A DNA stretch of 64,000 nt from Burkholderia sp. D-99 (GCF_011605345.1 NZ_JAAOXM010000009.1:1-64000); one strand, 5' to 3'. Counted from the stretch's first letter, positions 1 to 8,544 are shown. Program-made: numbers and translations. Notes: a model not told the origin generated them from the letters alone.

Positions 1-1
1 T

Positions 2-117
2 TGCCTGATGACCATAGCGAGTCGGTCCCACCCCTTCCCATCCCGAACAGGACCGTGAAACGACTCTACGCCGATGATAGTGCGGATTCCCGTGTGAAAG
101 TAGGTAATCGTCAGGCT
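2..117 (+). rRNA. rrf: 5S ribosomal RNA
   Basis: The sequence is a typical betaproteobacterial 5S rRNA. The ends pair (GCCTGA near position 3 with TCAGGC at 111-116) and the conserved CCCATCCCGAAC loop is present near 38-49. It is the distal gene of an rrn operon whose 23S and 16S lie to the left of the window. The exact 5' base may differ by one or two nucleotides because the window starts here. Confidence 0.95.
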
Positions 118-130
118 CCCTAAGCCAAGA

Positions 131-157
131 ACCCCCGCCCGAAAGGCGGGGGTTTTT
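131..157 (+). terminator. intrinsic terminator of the rrn operon
   Basis: A nine-pair GC-rich stem (131-139 with 145-153) closes a CGAAA loop and is followed by a T run at 153-157. It lies 14 bp after the 5S rRNA, the normal place for an rrn terminator. Confidence 0.9.
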
Positions 158-275
158 GCATTTCGGCGGCGGATTTTCACTGCATGAAATCCACCGCACG
201 GGCCGAGATTTCGATGAACGACGAGTCAAGGGGCACCGGTCCATGACTCATGGCAATAGCAGCATATCCATGAGA

Positions 276-287
276 TACTCTTAGTCA
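276..287 (+). promoter_or_regulatory. candidate C-box upstream of the methyltransferase gene
   Basis: The sequence ACTCTTAGTC at 277-286 fits the half-site form ACT-N3-AGT seen twice more upstream of the controller gene in this island. It lies about 22 bp before the methyltransferase start, where a bound controller protein could repress early methylase transcription. The assignment is by pattern only. Confidence 0.45.
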
Positions 288-308
288 TCATCTACTGGAA
301 AGCTATCA

Positions 309-1568
309 ATGGTCGAAAACACGATCTCCTACAACCACATTCCTGTAAAGCAGTCAACATTCAAGGGCGGACTCGGCGCATCCATCCATCGCTGGTTTCG
401 TTTAACACCCAGTTTTGGTCCTGAATTGGTCGTGGAAATGATGTCGAAGCTTGGGTGTCAAGCGTCAGATATAGTTCTTGACCCCTTCAGCGGAGCGAGT
501 ACCACGCTGATAGAAAGCGCACTCAACGGTGTCAGCTCATATGGCTTTGAAATCAATCCGTTGCTGCACTGGGTTGGAAAGGTTTGCATTGATTGGACAC
601 CTGACACAGATGCGTTACGGCGCGATCTTGAGGCAATTCTTCAAGACTATACAAATGAAGTCTCAAAGATTTCCTTCGATGACCTTAACAACAATGGGCT
701 CGAAATACCTCCGATCCACAACCCTTTGCGTTGGTGGCGAAAGGATGTTTTGCGGGACTTGCTTGTATTGAAAAGGTCGATTCGTCAGCAGTGTCGGGCA
801 GAGCGGAATGTTGAATTCTTCATGCTAGCCTTCGCGGGTGTCCTTGTTCCGGAACTGACAAACGTTACTCTCGGAAAGTTGCAGCTTCATTTTATCGAAC
901 GAGAGGATGACTTGATCGACGTGAAAGGCATCTTTCAGCGACATGCCAACACGATGATCGGTGATTTAGAAGTGGCGCAAAAAATTGCCACTCCCGGTAA
1001 GGCTAAGATATTTCACACAAATTCAGTAACTCTTGAGGGCGTTGAAATTGATAAACCCATCAGCTGTGTGATTACATCGCCCCCATACCCGAATAGGTAT
1101 AGCTACGTTTGGAACACCCGGCCGCACCTCTACATGCTGGACTTCTTTTCCAACGCCAAACAAGCATCGGATCTTGACAAAAAAACCATCGGCGGCACCT
1201 GGGGTACAGCAACTTCGATGTTAGCCAAGGGACGCGTGGATTCGAACTTTGAATTCTTTGAGGAATCCGTCTCGCCGGTGATCGAAGCGATTCGAGAGCA
1301 AGACAATCTCATGGCCAACTATGTGATGAAGTATTTTAATCTGTTGGCCCATCAAATTAAGGCAATGGAAGGATTGCCTCAGAACGGGCTTCGTTGCGCG
1401 TACGTTGTCGGAAACTCGCGAGTGAAAGGGGTGTATGTTGAAACAGATGTGTTGCTTGCGAAGATTTTCATGGGCCTCGGATACAGCATTGATTCGATAG
1501 AGCGAATCAGAAAGAGGAATAGTGGCAAGGATCTCCATGAGTCCATCGTTTACGCATGGAAACCCTAA
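309..1568 (+). CDS. DNA methyltransferase of a Type II restriction-modification system
   Basis: The 419-residue protein should transfer a methyl group from S-adenosylmethionine to a base in the recognition site, protecting host DNA. Motif I (DPFSGAST, residues 58-65, followed by GFEINP) would bind AdoMet, and SPPY at 257-260 is the catalytic motif IV. The SPPY form is commonest in N4-cytosine methyltransferases. The order motif I, then a long (about 190-residue) variable segment, then motif IV resembles the alpha-type arrangement, so the target-recognition region is probably residues 95-250. The C-terminus (VVGNS...ESI) looks intact. The gene is convergent with the endonuclease, with four bases between them. 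Codon use is visibly AT-richer than the core genes nearby, suggesting acquisition. Target sequence and modified base cannot be read from the sequence. Confidence 0.88.
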   Translation: MVENTISYNHIPVKQSTFKGGLGASIHRWFRLTPSFGPELVVEMMSKLGCQASDIVLDPFSGASTTLIESALNGVSSYGFEINPLLHWVGKVCIDWTPDTDALRRDLEAILQDYTNEVSKISFDDLNNNGLEIPPIHNPLRWWRKDVLRDLLVLKRSIRQQCRAERNVEFFMLAFAGVLVPELTNVTLGKLQLHFIEREDDLIDVKGIFQRHANTMIGDLEVAQKIATPGKAKIFHTNSVTLEGVEIDKPISCVITSPPYPNRYSYVWNTRPHLYMLDFFSNAKQASDLDKKTIGGTWGTATSMLAKGRVDSNFEFFEESVSPVIEAIREQDNLMANYVMKYFNLLAHQIKAMEGLPQNGLRCAYVVGNSRVKGVYVETDVLLAKIFMGLGYSIDSIERIRKRNSGKDLHESIVYAWKP

Positions 1569-1572
1569 TCAA

Positions 1573-2319
1573 TCAGAATTGCTTGAACGCGTAAGATGTC
1601 TTAATATCGCTCATCATTCCACCTACCTCTTTTTCAATTTCCGCTTTTACCGCGGGACGATCAAGAATTGTGGAGAGGTCCAAACCCAACAGAGCTGTAG
1701 CGAAGTCCAAGGCCGGTTGCCCGACGATAAAATTCCAACCAGCTCTTTGCAGTCTAGCTATGGCTTCCTCGCGTGGACTGATAGAGCTAAAGACAAGATA
1801 AACGGGCGTCAATCCCGCCGCCTTTACCTTTGAGGCCATATCTTCGTCTTTCCTCAAACGGGAACTGTCGTTGGGATTAAAGTTGTATCGAATTTCAATG
1901 CCAATCCCGTTTGCTATGGTTGTTTTTGGTAAATGGACGGCACACGTTGAATCAACAAAATCAGCATCCTCCACCGAAATTTGGCTAAAAGATAAGCCAA
2001 TATCCAACTCTAGGCCGCCAAACTTCGGCGCAACTTGCTCTGGTGAAAGATTATATCTAGCCGCGGCCAATAATCTTGGCACTTTGTCGTAAATTTCGCC
2101 AAGTCTGCGGCCAATGCTTATGCTAACTCTTCCCATGAAGCGAATGTTAACGTATCCTGGCGTATTAAGGAAAAATCTTGGGTAAACTGGATCGCGATTT
2201 AGTTCTGCGAGTTCAGTTTCAAAATTTTCCTTTGAAAAATCCCCTTGAACCTTCTGCCGCCATCCAGCCAAATGGTGGCGCAAATGGTTGATGAATTCAT
2301 TTTCTAGTTGAGTTGTCAT
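1573..2319 (-). CDS. probable Type II restriction endonuclease
   Basis: I call this 248-residue protein an endonuclease mainly from context: it follows the controller gene without a gap (its ATG directly abuts the upstream stop) and is convergent with a methyltransferase. Within it, an acidic residue in GGLELDIG (about 101-108) and the later IEIRYN strand (141-146), followed by RLRKDEDMASKV and a hydrophobic strand, are compatible with a PD-(D/E)XK nuclease core, though the lysine is replaced by arginine if the alignment is right. A weak resemblance to ApaLI-type enzymes comes to mind but is not verified. The gene is AT-rich like its neighbours. No membrane segment or signal peptide is seen. 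Confidence 0.7.
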   Translation of the reverse strand: MTTQLENEFINHLRHHLAGWRQKVQGDFSKENFETELAELNRDPVYPRFFLNTPGYVNIRFMGRVSISIGRRLGEIYDKVPRLLAAARYNLSPEQVAPKFGGLELDIGLSFSQISVEDADFVDSTCAVHLPKTTIANGIGIEIRYNFNPNDSSRLRKDEDMASKVKAAGLTPVYLVFSSISPREEAIARLQRAGWNFIVGQPALDFATALLGLDLSTILDRPAVKAEIEKEVGGMMSDIKTSYAFKQF

Positions 2320-2541
2320 TTAGTCATCGCTATTGTTATGGAGTAGGATTGACATCTCCACCCCAAGAGCGATCGCAATCCGCTCTATGTTCACGAGGCT
2401 AATATTTCTCTCTCCTCGCTCAACGCCGCCGATGTAAGTTCGATGCAACTCGCACCTCTCGGCCAACTCTTCCTGCGAGATATTTGCTTTCAGGCGCAAG
2501 GCTCGCACCCTGCGGCCAAAACGTGTTTTGATGTCACCCAT
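2320..2541 (-). CDS. controller (C) protein of the restriction-modification system, XRE family
   Basis: This is a 73-residue single-domain helix-turn-helix protein. The recognition segment is at about residues 18-45 (ISQEELAERCELHRTYIGGV) and the family-typical ERGERNIS follows. The size and fold match C proteins, which first activate their own gene plus the endonuclease gene and later repress. The endonuclease follows in the same transcript with no intergenic base. No convincing Shine-Dalgarno sequence precedes the ATG. An ATTAAT element (2549-2544) a few bases upstream could place the transcript start at or near the ATG, as in the leaderless messages known for several C genes. A paired C-box lies just upstream. 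Confidence 0.88.
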   Translation of the reverse strand: MGDIKTRFGRRVRALRLKANISQEELAERCELHRTYIGGVERGERNISLVNIERIAIALGVEMSILLHNNSDD

Positions 2542-2564
2542 GGATTAATGGTTGCCGATGTGAT

Positions 2565-2589
2565 GACTATCCGTCGACAGACTATAAGT
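2565..2589 (-). promoter_or_regulatory. double C-box operator/promoter of the controller-endonuclease operon
   Basis: Read on the minus strand, 2589-2580 is ACTTATAGTC, the classical C-box, followed by TGT and a second half containing ATAGTC (2570-2565). The pair is about 24 bp upstream of the controller ATG. From memory, the layout and even the bases (ACTTATAGTCYGT) match operators described for C proteins such as C.Esp1396I and C.AhdI. The distal box would activate and the proximal one, overlapping the -35, would repress. Confidence 0.8.
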
Positions 2590-3169
2590 AGCACATCTCG
2601 TTCTCGTATTAATGTGGGGCTACGTGCACAGCCTATTCGACGAGCGGGATGCTCAGCATTTAGCGCGCGTAGAAACCGTGAGTTTGGCTGCTCCAAAGTT
2701 GGCATGAGAAGCCTGCGGAATAAATGATATTTGCCGTTGAAGGTGCGTTTCTGGCATGCCTCCCCCTACCCTCGATGCATCAGCGTGTCGGGGACGCACT
2801 GAGCGCGAGCTATGGTGAAGCCAGCGCGGAGGAGTAGTCAGAAAGATGTCGCGCAAAGGATGATGAAAGCCAAACAGGATGCGGATGCGTTGGGTGTCGC
2901 GGATCACCACTGCATCGATCTTGAGTAGTCTGACGCGAGTTGTTGCAGCCGTTGCGCTCGCCAGCCGGTGACGATGCGCACGAGGCCACGTAGGCTGCGT
3001 CCTATGTGGTCGAGTTGCCAAACCACCGAGGTGGTTGCCCTCTCGCATTTCGGCCACGCACTCCTCAAGCTACGGACGCGCCACGGTTGCCTTGCCCTCG
3101 TAGACGCGCGAACATCCCACCTGCTTCAACGCATCAGATTGAAGGGCGGTCGACTGATCTCGGGCACAC
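2590..3169. other. intergenic stretch without a recognised gene
   Basis: No frame in this 580-bp stretch gives a protein I recognise. The longest open frame (leftward, around 3057-2653) has an Arg/His/Pro-rich composition typical of a frame open by chance. The stretch probably contains decayed mobile-element sequence between the restriction system and the insertion element. Confidence 0.5.
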
Positions 3170-3230
3170 TGACCTGCTCCCCGCGTTTCGTGCGGTGACG
3201 GTGTAGAGTCCGTTCCACCGAGGAACGGCA

Positions 3231-3491
3231 ATGAAAAAGCGATTCACGGAAGAACAAATCATAGGCATCCTGAAGGAAGCCGAGGTTGGCCTGAAGCCGG
3301 CAGGGCTGTGCCGCAAGTACGGCATCTCGGAAGCGCCCTACTACAACTGGAAAGCGAAGTTTGGCGGGGTGACGGTCTCCGAAGCGCAGCGCCTGGAGAA
3401 GCTGGGGCAGGAGAACCACAAGCTCAAGTGCCTGTTGGCCCAATCGATGCTCGAGAAGGCCGCGCTTAAGGACCTGCTGGCTCGAAAGTAG
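3231..3491 (+). CDS. IS3-family transposase OrfA
   Basis: The 86-residue protein has the N-terminal helix-turn-helix of IS3 OrfA (KRFTEEQIIGILKEAEVG, then CRKYGISEAPYYNWKAKFGG at about 26-46) and a leucine-rich C-terminal coiled segment (LEKLGQENHKLKCLLAQ). It normally binds the element's ends and is joined to OrfB by programmed -1 frameshifting. This copy looks full length, but the partner orfB is broken. Confidence 0.9.
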   Translation: MKKRFTEEQIIGILKEAEVGLKPAGLCRKYGISEAPYYNWKAKFGGVTVSEAQRLEKLGQENHKLKCLLAQSMLEKAALKDLLARK

Positions 3492-4303
3492 CAAACTCGC
3501 AGGCCAAGCGCGAAGCGGTCCGAATATTGATGACCGAACGCACCATGGGTGCTACCCGGGCTTGCGGGCTGGTAGGGGTTTCGCGCTCGCTGTTCCACTA
3601 CGAATCACGCCGCTGAGTTGACGACGAAGCGCTCACTGGCCGGATGATGAACATCGCCGCGCAGAAGCGCCGCGACGGCTATCGATGGATTCACGTGCTG
3701 TTGCAGAGGGATGGCTGCTTCGCCAACCACAAGCGCATCTGGTGCCTGTACAGCAAGGCGGGACTGAGCGTGCGCAAGCGGCGACGTAAACGTATTACGC
3801 CAGTCGAACGCAGATCCTTGCCGGTACCAACGGGCCCGAATCAGAGTTGGTCGATGGACTCGGCTCTGACGGGCTGGCCTATGGTCGGCGGTTTCGACGC
3901 CTGAACGTGGTCGATGACTACACGCGTGAGTGCTAGGTCATTGAGGTCGATACTTCGCTGCCGGGCTTGCGAGTCTGAGCGGCTTGCCCATATCCATCAC
4001 CGTCGACAACGGGCCGGAGTTCGCTGGTAAGGTGCTGGATGCATGGGCCTGCGAAGCCGACGTCACGCTGTCGTTCATTCGGTCTGGCAAGCCGGTGGAG
4101 AAAGCCAATATCGAGAGTTTCAACGGGCGGTCCGCGATGAATGCTTGAACGAGCACTGGTTCGTCTCAACGCGCAACGCCAAGCGGCTAATTGAGGAATG
4201 GCGTATCGAGTACAACACCGAGCGGCCTCATAGTTCACTCGGCAATCTGACGCCGGTGCAGTTCGCCCGAGCGCACGATGCAAAGCAACAGTTTTTAACA
4301 TGA
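3488..4303 (+). pseudogene. IS3-family transposase OrfB (integrase), disrupted
   Basis: The reading frame that follows orfA begins VANSQAKREAVRILMTER and is cut by an in-frame TGA at 3614-3616. It resumes as TGRMMNIAAQKRRDGYRW and then loses frame near 3850-3860. Further stops follow at about 3933 and 3976. The C-terminal part (DECLNEHWF...LIEEWRIEYNTERPHSSLG) is readable near 4130-4303 and contains the last catalytic acidic region of the DDE integrase. At least one nonsense mutation and two shifts are therefore needed to explain it. It cannot encode an active transposase. Confidence 0.9.
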
Positions 4304-4442
4304 GACTCTAACTGCAATCCGGACTAAAACAGCGGGCAGATCACGACAGCCTTTTTTACCAGTGCTGAAAGGTGAGATAGAGATATAGCTCGGCGCCACA
4401 AATCTGCCACATACGATGTGCAGAAACCTGCGCCAGAAAGCA

Positions 4443-4485
4443 AAACAACGCACTACATCGCAAGACGTAGTGCATTGTTTTTATT
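4443..4485. terminator. bidirectional stem-loop terminator downstream of gyrB
   Basis: A GCACTAC/GTAGTGC stem (4450-4456 with 4467-4473) is flanked by AACAA on one side and TTGTTTTTA on the other, so either strand would end in a T-rich tract. It lies about 120 bp past the gyrB stop and separates the island from the core genes. Confidence 0.65.
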
Positions 4486-4603
4486 GGAAATTTTTATGAG
4501 GTGAAGGAGGGCCGAATTCCCGGCGTTTGCATTGCTATTGCAATGTACTGACCGTGCCCGCACGTCTATAAAGCTCGTGCTGGGGAAGCCGTGTGATTAC
4601 CCC

Positions 4604-7078
4604 TCAAACATCAATATTCCCCGCCCTCAACGCATTCGACTCAATAAACGCCCGACGCGGCTCCACATCATCCCCCATCAGCGTAGTAAAGATCCCGTCC
4701 GCAGCAATCGCGTCCTCGATCTGCACACGCAGCAGTCGCCGCACCGTCGGATCCATCGTCGTTTCCCACAGCTGCCCGGGGTTCATCTCCCCCAGCCCCT
4801 TATACCGCTGCTTCGAAACGTTCCGCTCGGCATCCGCCAGCAGCCACTTCATCGCGCTCTTGAAGTCGCTCACGGCCATGCTGCGCTCACCACGCTTGAT
4901 GACCGCACCTTCCCCAATAAGCCCCGTGAACGTATTCGCGGTGGCCACGAGCTGCTGATAATCCGCCGTGTGCTGGAATTCCTGGTCGATGACCGAAACC
5001 CGCACATTGCCGTGATGGGTACGTTCGACATGCAGCGACCGCTGTTCGCGAACCGGATCATACGAAGGCACCACGCGCACTTCGTTCTTCAGCGCTTCAT
5101 CATGCAACGCAGTGTGCAGCGCCTTCGCCGAAGTCTCAGTCGAAGCCTCGTTGGAGAGATCGATCGCCACACCATCCATGATCGCCTCAAGCGCCGCCGG
5201 GTCATACAACCGGCTCAACCGCTCGATCACGCTCCTCGACAGCAGATACGACCGCGCCAGCTCCCCAAGCGCATCGCCGGAAATCACGGCCGCATTCTCA
5301 CCCGGCACCAACTCCGACCCTTGCAGCGCCAACCGCAGCATGTGCGCGTTGAGCTCCACGTCATCCTTCAGATACCGCTCGTCCTTGCCCGCCTTGATCT
5401 TGTAAAGCGGCGGCTGCGCGATATACACGTACCCGCGCTCGATCATGTCCGGCATCTGGCGATACAGGAACGTGAGCAGCAGCGTCCGGATGTGCGCACC
5501 GTCGACGTCCGCGTCGGTCATGATGATGATGCGGTGATAGCGCAGCTTGTCGAGGTTGTAGTCTTCCTTGCCGATGCCGCACCCAAGCGCCGTCACGAGC
5601 GTGACGATCTGCTCCGACGACAGCAGCTTGTCGTAACGCGCCTTCTCGACGTTCAGCACCTTGCCGCGCAGCGGCAGAATGGCCTGGAACTTCCGGTCAC
5701 GCCCTTGCTTCGCCGAGCCACCTGCCGAGTCACCCTCGACGATGTAGATTTCGCACTTCGCCGGGTCTTTCTCCTGGCAGTCCGCGAGCTTGCCCGGCAG
5801 ACCAACGCCATCGAGCACACCCTTACGTCGCGTCATCTCACGCGCCTTCCGCGCCGCATCCCGAGCACGCGCAGCTTCAACAATCTTCCCGCAGATGATC
5901 TTCGCGTCGATCGGCGTTTCGAGCAGGAACTCTTCCAGCGCCTTCGCCACGACTTCTTCAACCGGCGCGCGCACTTCGGACGACACCAGTTTGTCCTTCG
6001 TCTGCGAGCTGAACTTCGGCTCCGGCACCTTCACGGAAAGCACGCACGACAGCCCTTCGCGCATGTCGTCGCCGGTCGTTTCGACCTTCGCCTTCTTCGC
6101 GATTTCGTTGTCGGTGATGTACTTGTTGATGACGCGCGTCATCGCGGCCCGCAGGCCGGTCAGGTGCGTGCCGCCGTCGCGCTGCGGAATGTTGTTCGTG
6201 AAGCACAGCACGTTTTCGTTGTAGCTGTCGTTCCACTGCATCGCGACTTCGACGCCCACGTTATCTTTCTCGCCGGTGGCGAAGAAAATCGTCGGGTGCA
6301 GGTTGGTCTTCGTCTTGTTGATGTACTCGACGAAGCCCTTCACACCGCCGGCGAACGCGAAATCGTCTTCCTTGCCCGAGCGCAGGTCCGTGAGACGAAT
6401 CCGCACGCCGTTGTTCAGGAACGAGAGTTCACGCATCCGCTTCGCGAGGATGTCGTAGTGATACTCGACCGTGCCGAAAATGGTCGGATCGGCCATGAAG
6501 TGCACTTCGGTACCGCGGTTCTCGGTATCGCCGGTCACCAGCATCGGCGACACTTCCACGCCGTCCACCGTATCGAGCACGCGATCCTGCGCGACGCCGC
6601 GGTGGAACTCCATGAAACGCTTCTTGCCGTCGCGGCGCACGGTGAGGCGCAGCCAGCTCGACAGCGCGTTCACGCACGACACGCCCACGCCGTGCAGGCC
6701 GCCGGACACCTTGTAGCTGTTCTGGTCGAACTTGCCGCCGGCATGCAGCTCCGTCATCACGATTTCAGCCGCGCTACGCTTCGGCTCGTGCTTGTCGTTC
6801 ATCTTCACGTCGGTCGGAATCCCGCGGCCGTTGTCGGTCACGGAAATCGAGTTGTCGGCGTGAATCGTCACGTGAATATCGTTGCAGTACCCGGCCAGCG
6901 CTTCGTCGATCGAGTTGTCGAGCACCTCGAACACGAGGTGATGCAGACCGGTGCCGTCCGACGTGTCGCCGATGTACATCCCGGGGCGCTTGCGCACCGC
7001 TTCCAGACCTTCGAGGATCTGGATCGACGAGGCGCCGTAGCTGCTGTTATCGGGTTGCGTATTGTGCTGTTCACTCAT
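4604..7078 (-). CDS. gyrB: DNA gyrase subunit B
   Basis: GyrB is the ATPase subunit of gyrase, which introduces negative supercoils with GyrA. The 824-residue protein carries the GHKL ATPase motifs (VLDNSIDEAL, DNGRGIP, GLHGVGVS) in the first 130 residues and the TOPRIM motifs (EGDSAGG, then DADVDGAHI) in the C-terminal half. The C-terminus is the QRYKGLGEMNPGQLWETTM block. I place the start at 7078 because AAGGAAGA-like GGAAGA lies six bases upstream. A possible ATG 27 bases further upstream lacks such a site. It follows dnaN with a 190-bp gap. Confidence 0.98.
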   Translation of the reverse strand: MSEQHNTQPDNSSYGASSIQILEGLEAVRKRPGMYIGDTSDGTGLHHLVFEVLDNSIDEALAGYCNDIHVTIHADNSISVTDNGRGIPTDVKMNDKHEPKRSAAEIVMTELHAGGKFDQNSYKVSGGLHGVGVSCVNALSSWLRLTVRRDGKKRFMEFHRGVAQDRVLDTVDGVEVSPMLVTGDTENRGTEVHFMADPTIFGTVEYHYDILAKRMRELSFLNNGVRIRLTDLRSGKEDDFAFAGGVKGFVEYINKTKTNLHPTIFFATGEKDNVGVEVAMQWNDSYNENVLCFTNNIPQRDGGTHLTGLRAAMTRVINKYITDNEIAKKAKVETTGDDMREGLSCVLSVKVPEPKFSSQTKDKLVSSEVRAPVEEVVAKALEEFLLETPIDAKIICGKIVEAARARDAARKAREMTRRKGVLDGVGLPGKLADCQEKDPAKCEIYIVEGDSAGGSAKQGRDRKFQAILPLRGKVLNVEKARYDKLLSSEQIVTLVTALGCGIGKEDYNLDKLRYHRIIIMTDADVDGAHIRTLLLTFLYRQMPDMIERGYVYIAQPPLYKIKAGKDERYLKDDVELNAHMLRLALQGSELVPGENAAVISGDALGELARSYLLSRSVIERLSRLYDPAALEAIMDGVAIDLSNEASTETSAKALHTALHDEALKNEVRVVPSYDPVREQRSLHVERTHHGNVRVSVIDQEFQHTADYQQLVATANTFTGLIGEGAVIKRGERSMAVSDFKSAMKWLLADAERNVSKQRYKGLGEMNPGQLWETTMDPTVRRLLRVQIEDAIAADGIFTTLMGDDVEPRRAFIESNALRAGNIDV

Positions 7079-7216
7079 GGATATCTTCCGGTTCTGCGAG
7101 GCCACTCTAGTGGCGGCGCGGTGCGTTTCAGCGAGAAATCGCCGGGCCGCTCCAGTTTCCTGGCTCGTCCACGGTGCCGGTCAGGCACCGAAAGGACGGG
7201 TTGTCGGTTCGCCATA

Positions 7217-7243
7217 AAAACGCCAAAGGGGCTTGCCGCCCCC
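7217..7243 (-). terminator. candidate terminator after dnaN
   Basis: On the minus strand a short GGGGC/GCCCC stem (7242-7238 with 7232-7228) is followed within eight bases by TTTTT (7219-7215). It lies just beyond the dnaN stop and before gyrB, so it could attenuate read-through into gyrB. Confidence 0.45.
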
Positions 7244-7269
7244 TGGTGTGTGTCTTGATGTCGTGCGCG

Positions 7270-8376
7270 TCAGATGCGCATCGGCATCACGACATACTTG
7301 AACTCTTCGTTCTCGGGCACCGTGATCAGCGCGCTCGAGCTGGCGTCGCCGAGGCTCACCTGCACGGTGTCGACCTTCAGGTTCGCGAGCACGTCGAGCA
7401 GATACGTGACGTTGAAGCCGATGTCGACGGTATCGCCCTGGTAGGCGATTTCCAGTTCTTCCTGCGCCTCTTCCTGATCGGCGTTGGTCGACATGATCTT
7501 CAGCTGGCCCGGCGCGATGATGCAGCGCACGCCCTTGAACTTGTCCGAGGTCAGGATCGCCGCGCGCTGCAGCGAGCGCTGCAGTTCTTCACGGCCGATC
7601 TCGAACGTGTTCTTGTGCGCCTTCGGGATCACGCGCTGGAAGTCGGGGAACTTGCCCTCGACGAGTTTCGACACGAGCTCGACCTGGCCGAACGTGAACT
7701 TGGCCTGGGTTTGCGCGATGTCGATGGTGACGGTGTCGTCGATGTCTTCGAGCAGGCGCTGCAGCTCGAGAATCGTCTTGCGCGGCACGATGACTTCCTG
7801 GCGGCCGAACGTGCCGCCTTCGAGCTTCATCGACGAGAACGCGAGGCGGTGGCCGTCGGTGGCCACGGCCATCAGCTGGTCGCCGTCGACGACGAGCAGC
7901 ATGCCGTTCAGGTAGTAGCGGATGTCCTGCTGCGCCATCGCGAAGTGCACCATGCCGAGCAGCTGGCGGAACGACTTCTGCGGGACGGTCAGGGTCGCGC
8001 CGAAATCCTTCGCCTGCGCGACGGTCGGGAACTCGTCGGCCGCCAGCGTCTGCAGTGCGAAACGGCTCTTGCCGGATTGAACGGTGAGGCGCTTGTCGGC
8101 GAGCGACAGCGTGACCTGGCCGTCAGGCATCGCGCGCAGGATGTCGAGCAGCTTGCGCGCCGCGACGGTGGTCGCGACCTGGTCGCCGCCGACGCCGAAA
8201 TCGGCGCGCGTGGTGATCTGCAGCTCCAGGTCGGTCGACAGGAACGAAACGTCCGGGCCGTTCTTGGTGATCAGCAGGTTGGCAAGGATCGGCAACGTAT
8301 GGCGGCGTTCGACGATGCCGCTGACCGTTTGCAGCGGCCTGAGGAGGGTGTCTCGTTCGGTCTTGACCAGTTGCAT
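7270..8376 (-). CDS. dnaN: DNA polymerase III beta subunit (sliding clamp)
   Basis: The beta clamp tethers polymerase III to DNA and binds many repair proteins. The 368-residue length and the three repeated clamp domains agree with the family. Recognisable segments are RHTLPILANLLI near the N-terminus, DEFP near residue 120 and the terminal YVVMPMRI, which lines the protein-binding pocket. GAAGGA lies five bases before the ATG. It sits between dnaA and gyrB in the standard order. Confidence 0.98.
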   Translation of the reverse strand: MQLVKTERDTLLRPLQTVSGIVERRHTLPILANLLITKNGPDVSFLSTDLELQITTRADFGVGGDQVATTVAARKLLDILRAMPDGQVTLSLADKRLTVQSGKSRFALQTLAADEFPTVAQAKDFGATLTVPQKSFRQLLGMVHFAMAQQDIRYYLNGMLLVVDGDQLMAVATDGHRLAFSSMKLEGGTFGRQEVIVPRKTILELQRLLEDIDDTVTIDIAQTQAKFTFGQVELVSKLVEGKFPDFQRVIPKAHKNTFEIGREELQRSLQRAAILTSDKFKGVRCIIAPGQLKIMSTNADQEEAQEELEIAYQGDTVDIGFNVTYLLDVLANLKVDTVQVSLGDASSSALITVPENEEFKYVVMPMRI

Positions 8377-8493
8377 AGAGTTCCTTCGTTGAGTAACGGC
8401 CTGCAGCGCAGCAGCCTCGCAGCGCCCCGCCGGCCGGGCTCTTGGCCCGCCACCACCGGGGCGGTCAAACCAGTATTGTGCCTCAAAACCGAA

Positions 8494-8516
8494 CCGCCCC
8501 CCTTAAATTGGGGCGG
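8494..8516 (-). other. stem-loop between dnaA and dnaN (possible attenuator)
   Basis: A perfect seven-pair stem (CCGCCCC, 8494-8500, with GGGGCGG, 8510-8516) encloses an AT-rich nine-base loop. On the minus strand it is followed by TTCGGTTTT. It lies about 30 bp past the dnaA stop and could end or attenuate dnaA transcripts before dnaN. Confidence 0.5.
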
Positions 8517-8544
8517 AGGCCGAATTATCAAGCGCGCCTCGCGC

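Larger units (their letters stand above)
3170..4343 (+). mobile_element. decayed IS3-family insertion sequence (IS407-like)
   Basis: Imperfect terminal inverted repeats bound the element: TGACCTGCTCCCCGCG... at 3170 matches the complement of the right end, TGATCTGCCCGCTGTT... starting at 4343. Inside are a short orfA and a broken orfB with an IS3-type integrase. No clear 3-4 bp target duplication flanks it (ACAC on the left, CGAC on the right), so either the ends have drifted or the copy has rearranged. The element is inactive because orfB carries a stop codon and frameshifts. Confidence 0.85.

Noticed and set aside
2653..3057. A leftward 134-codon frame between the restriction system and the IS
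   Set aside because: Arg/His/Pro-rich, no ribosome-binding site and no motif; likely non-coding remnant.
3170..4343. IS element considered as still mobile
   Set aside because: An in-frame TGA at 3614-3616 and later frameshifts break orfB, so no functional integrase can be made.
4532..7258. A 908-codon open frame on the plus strand opposite gyrB
   Set aside because: It is a GC-rich antisense frame full of Arg, His and Val with no domain. gyrB on the other strand is unmistakable.
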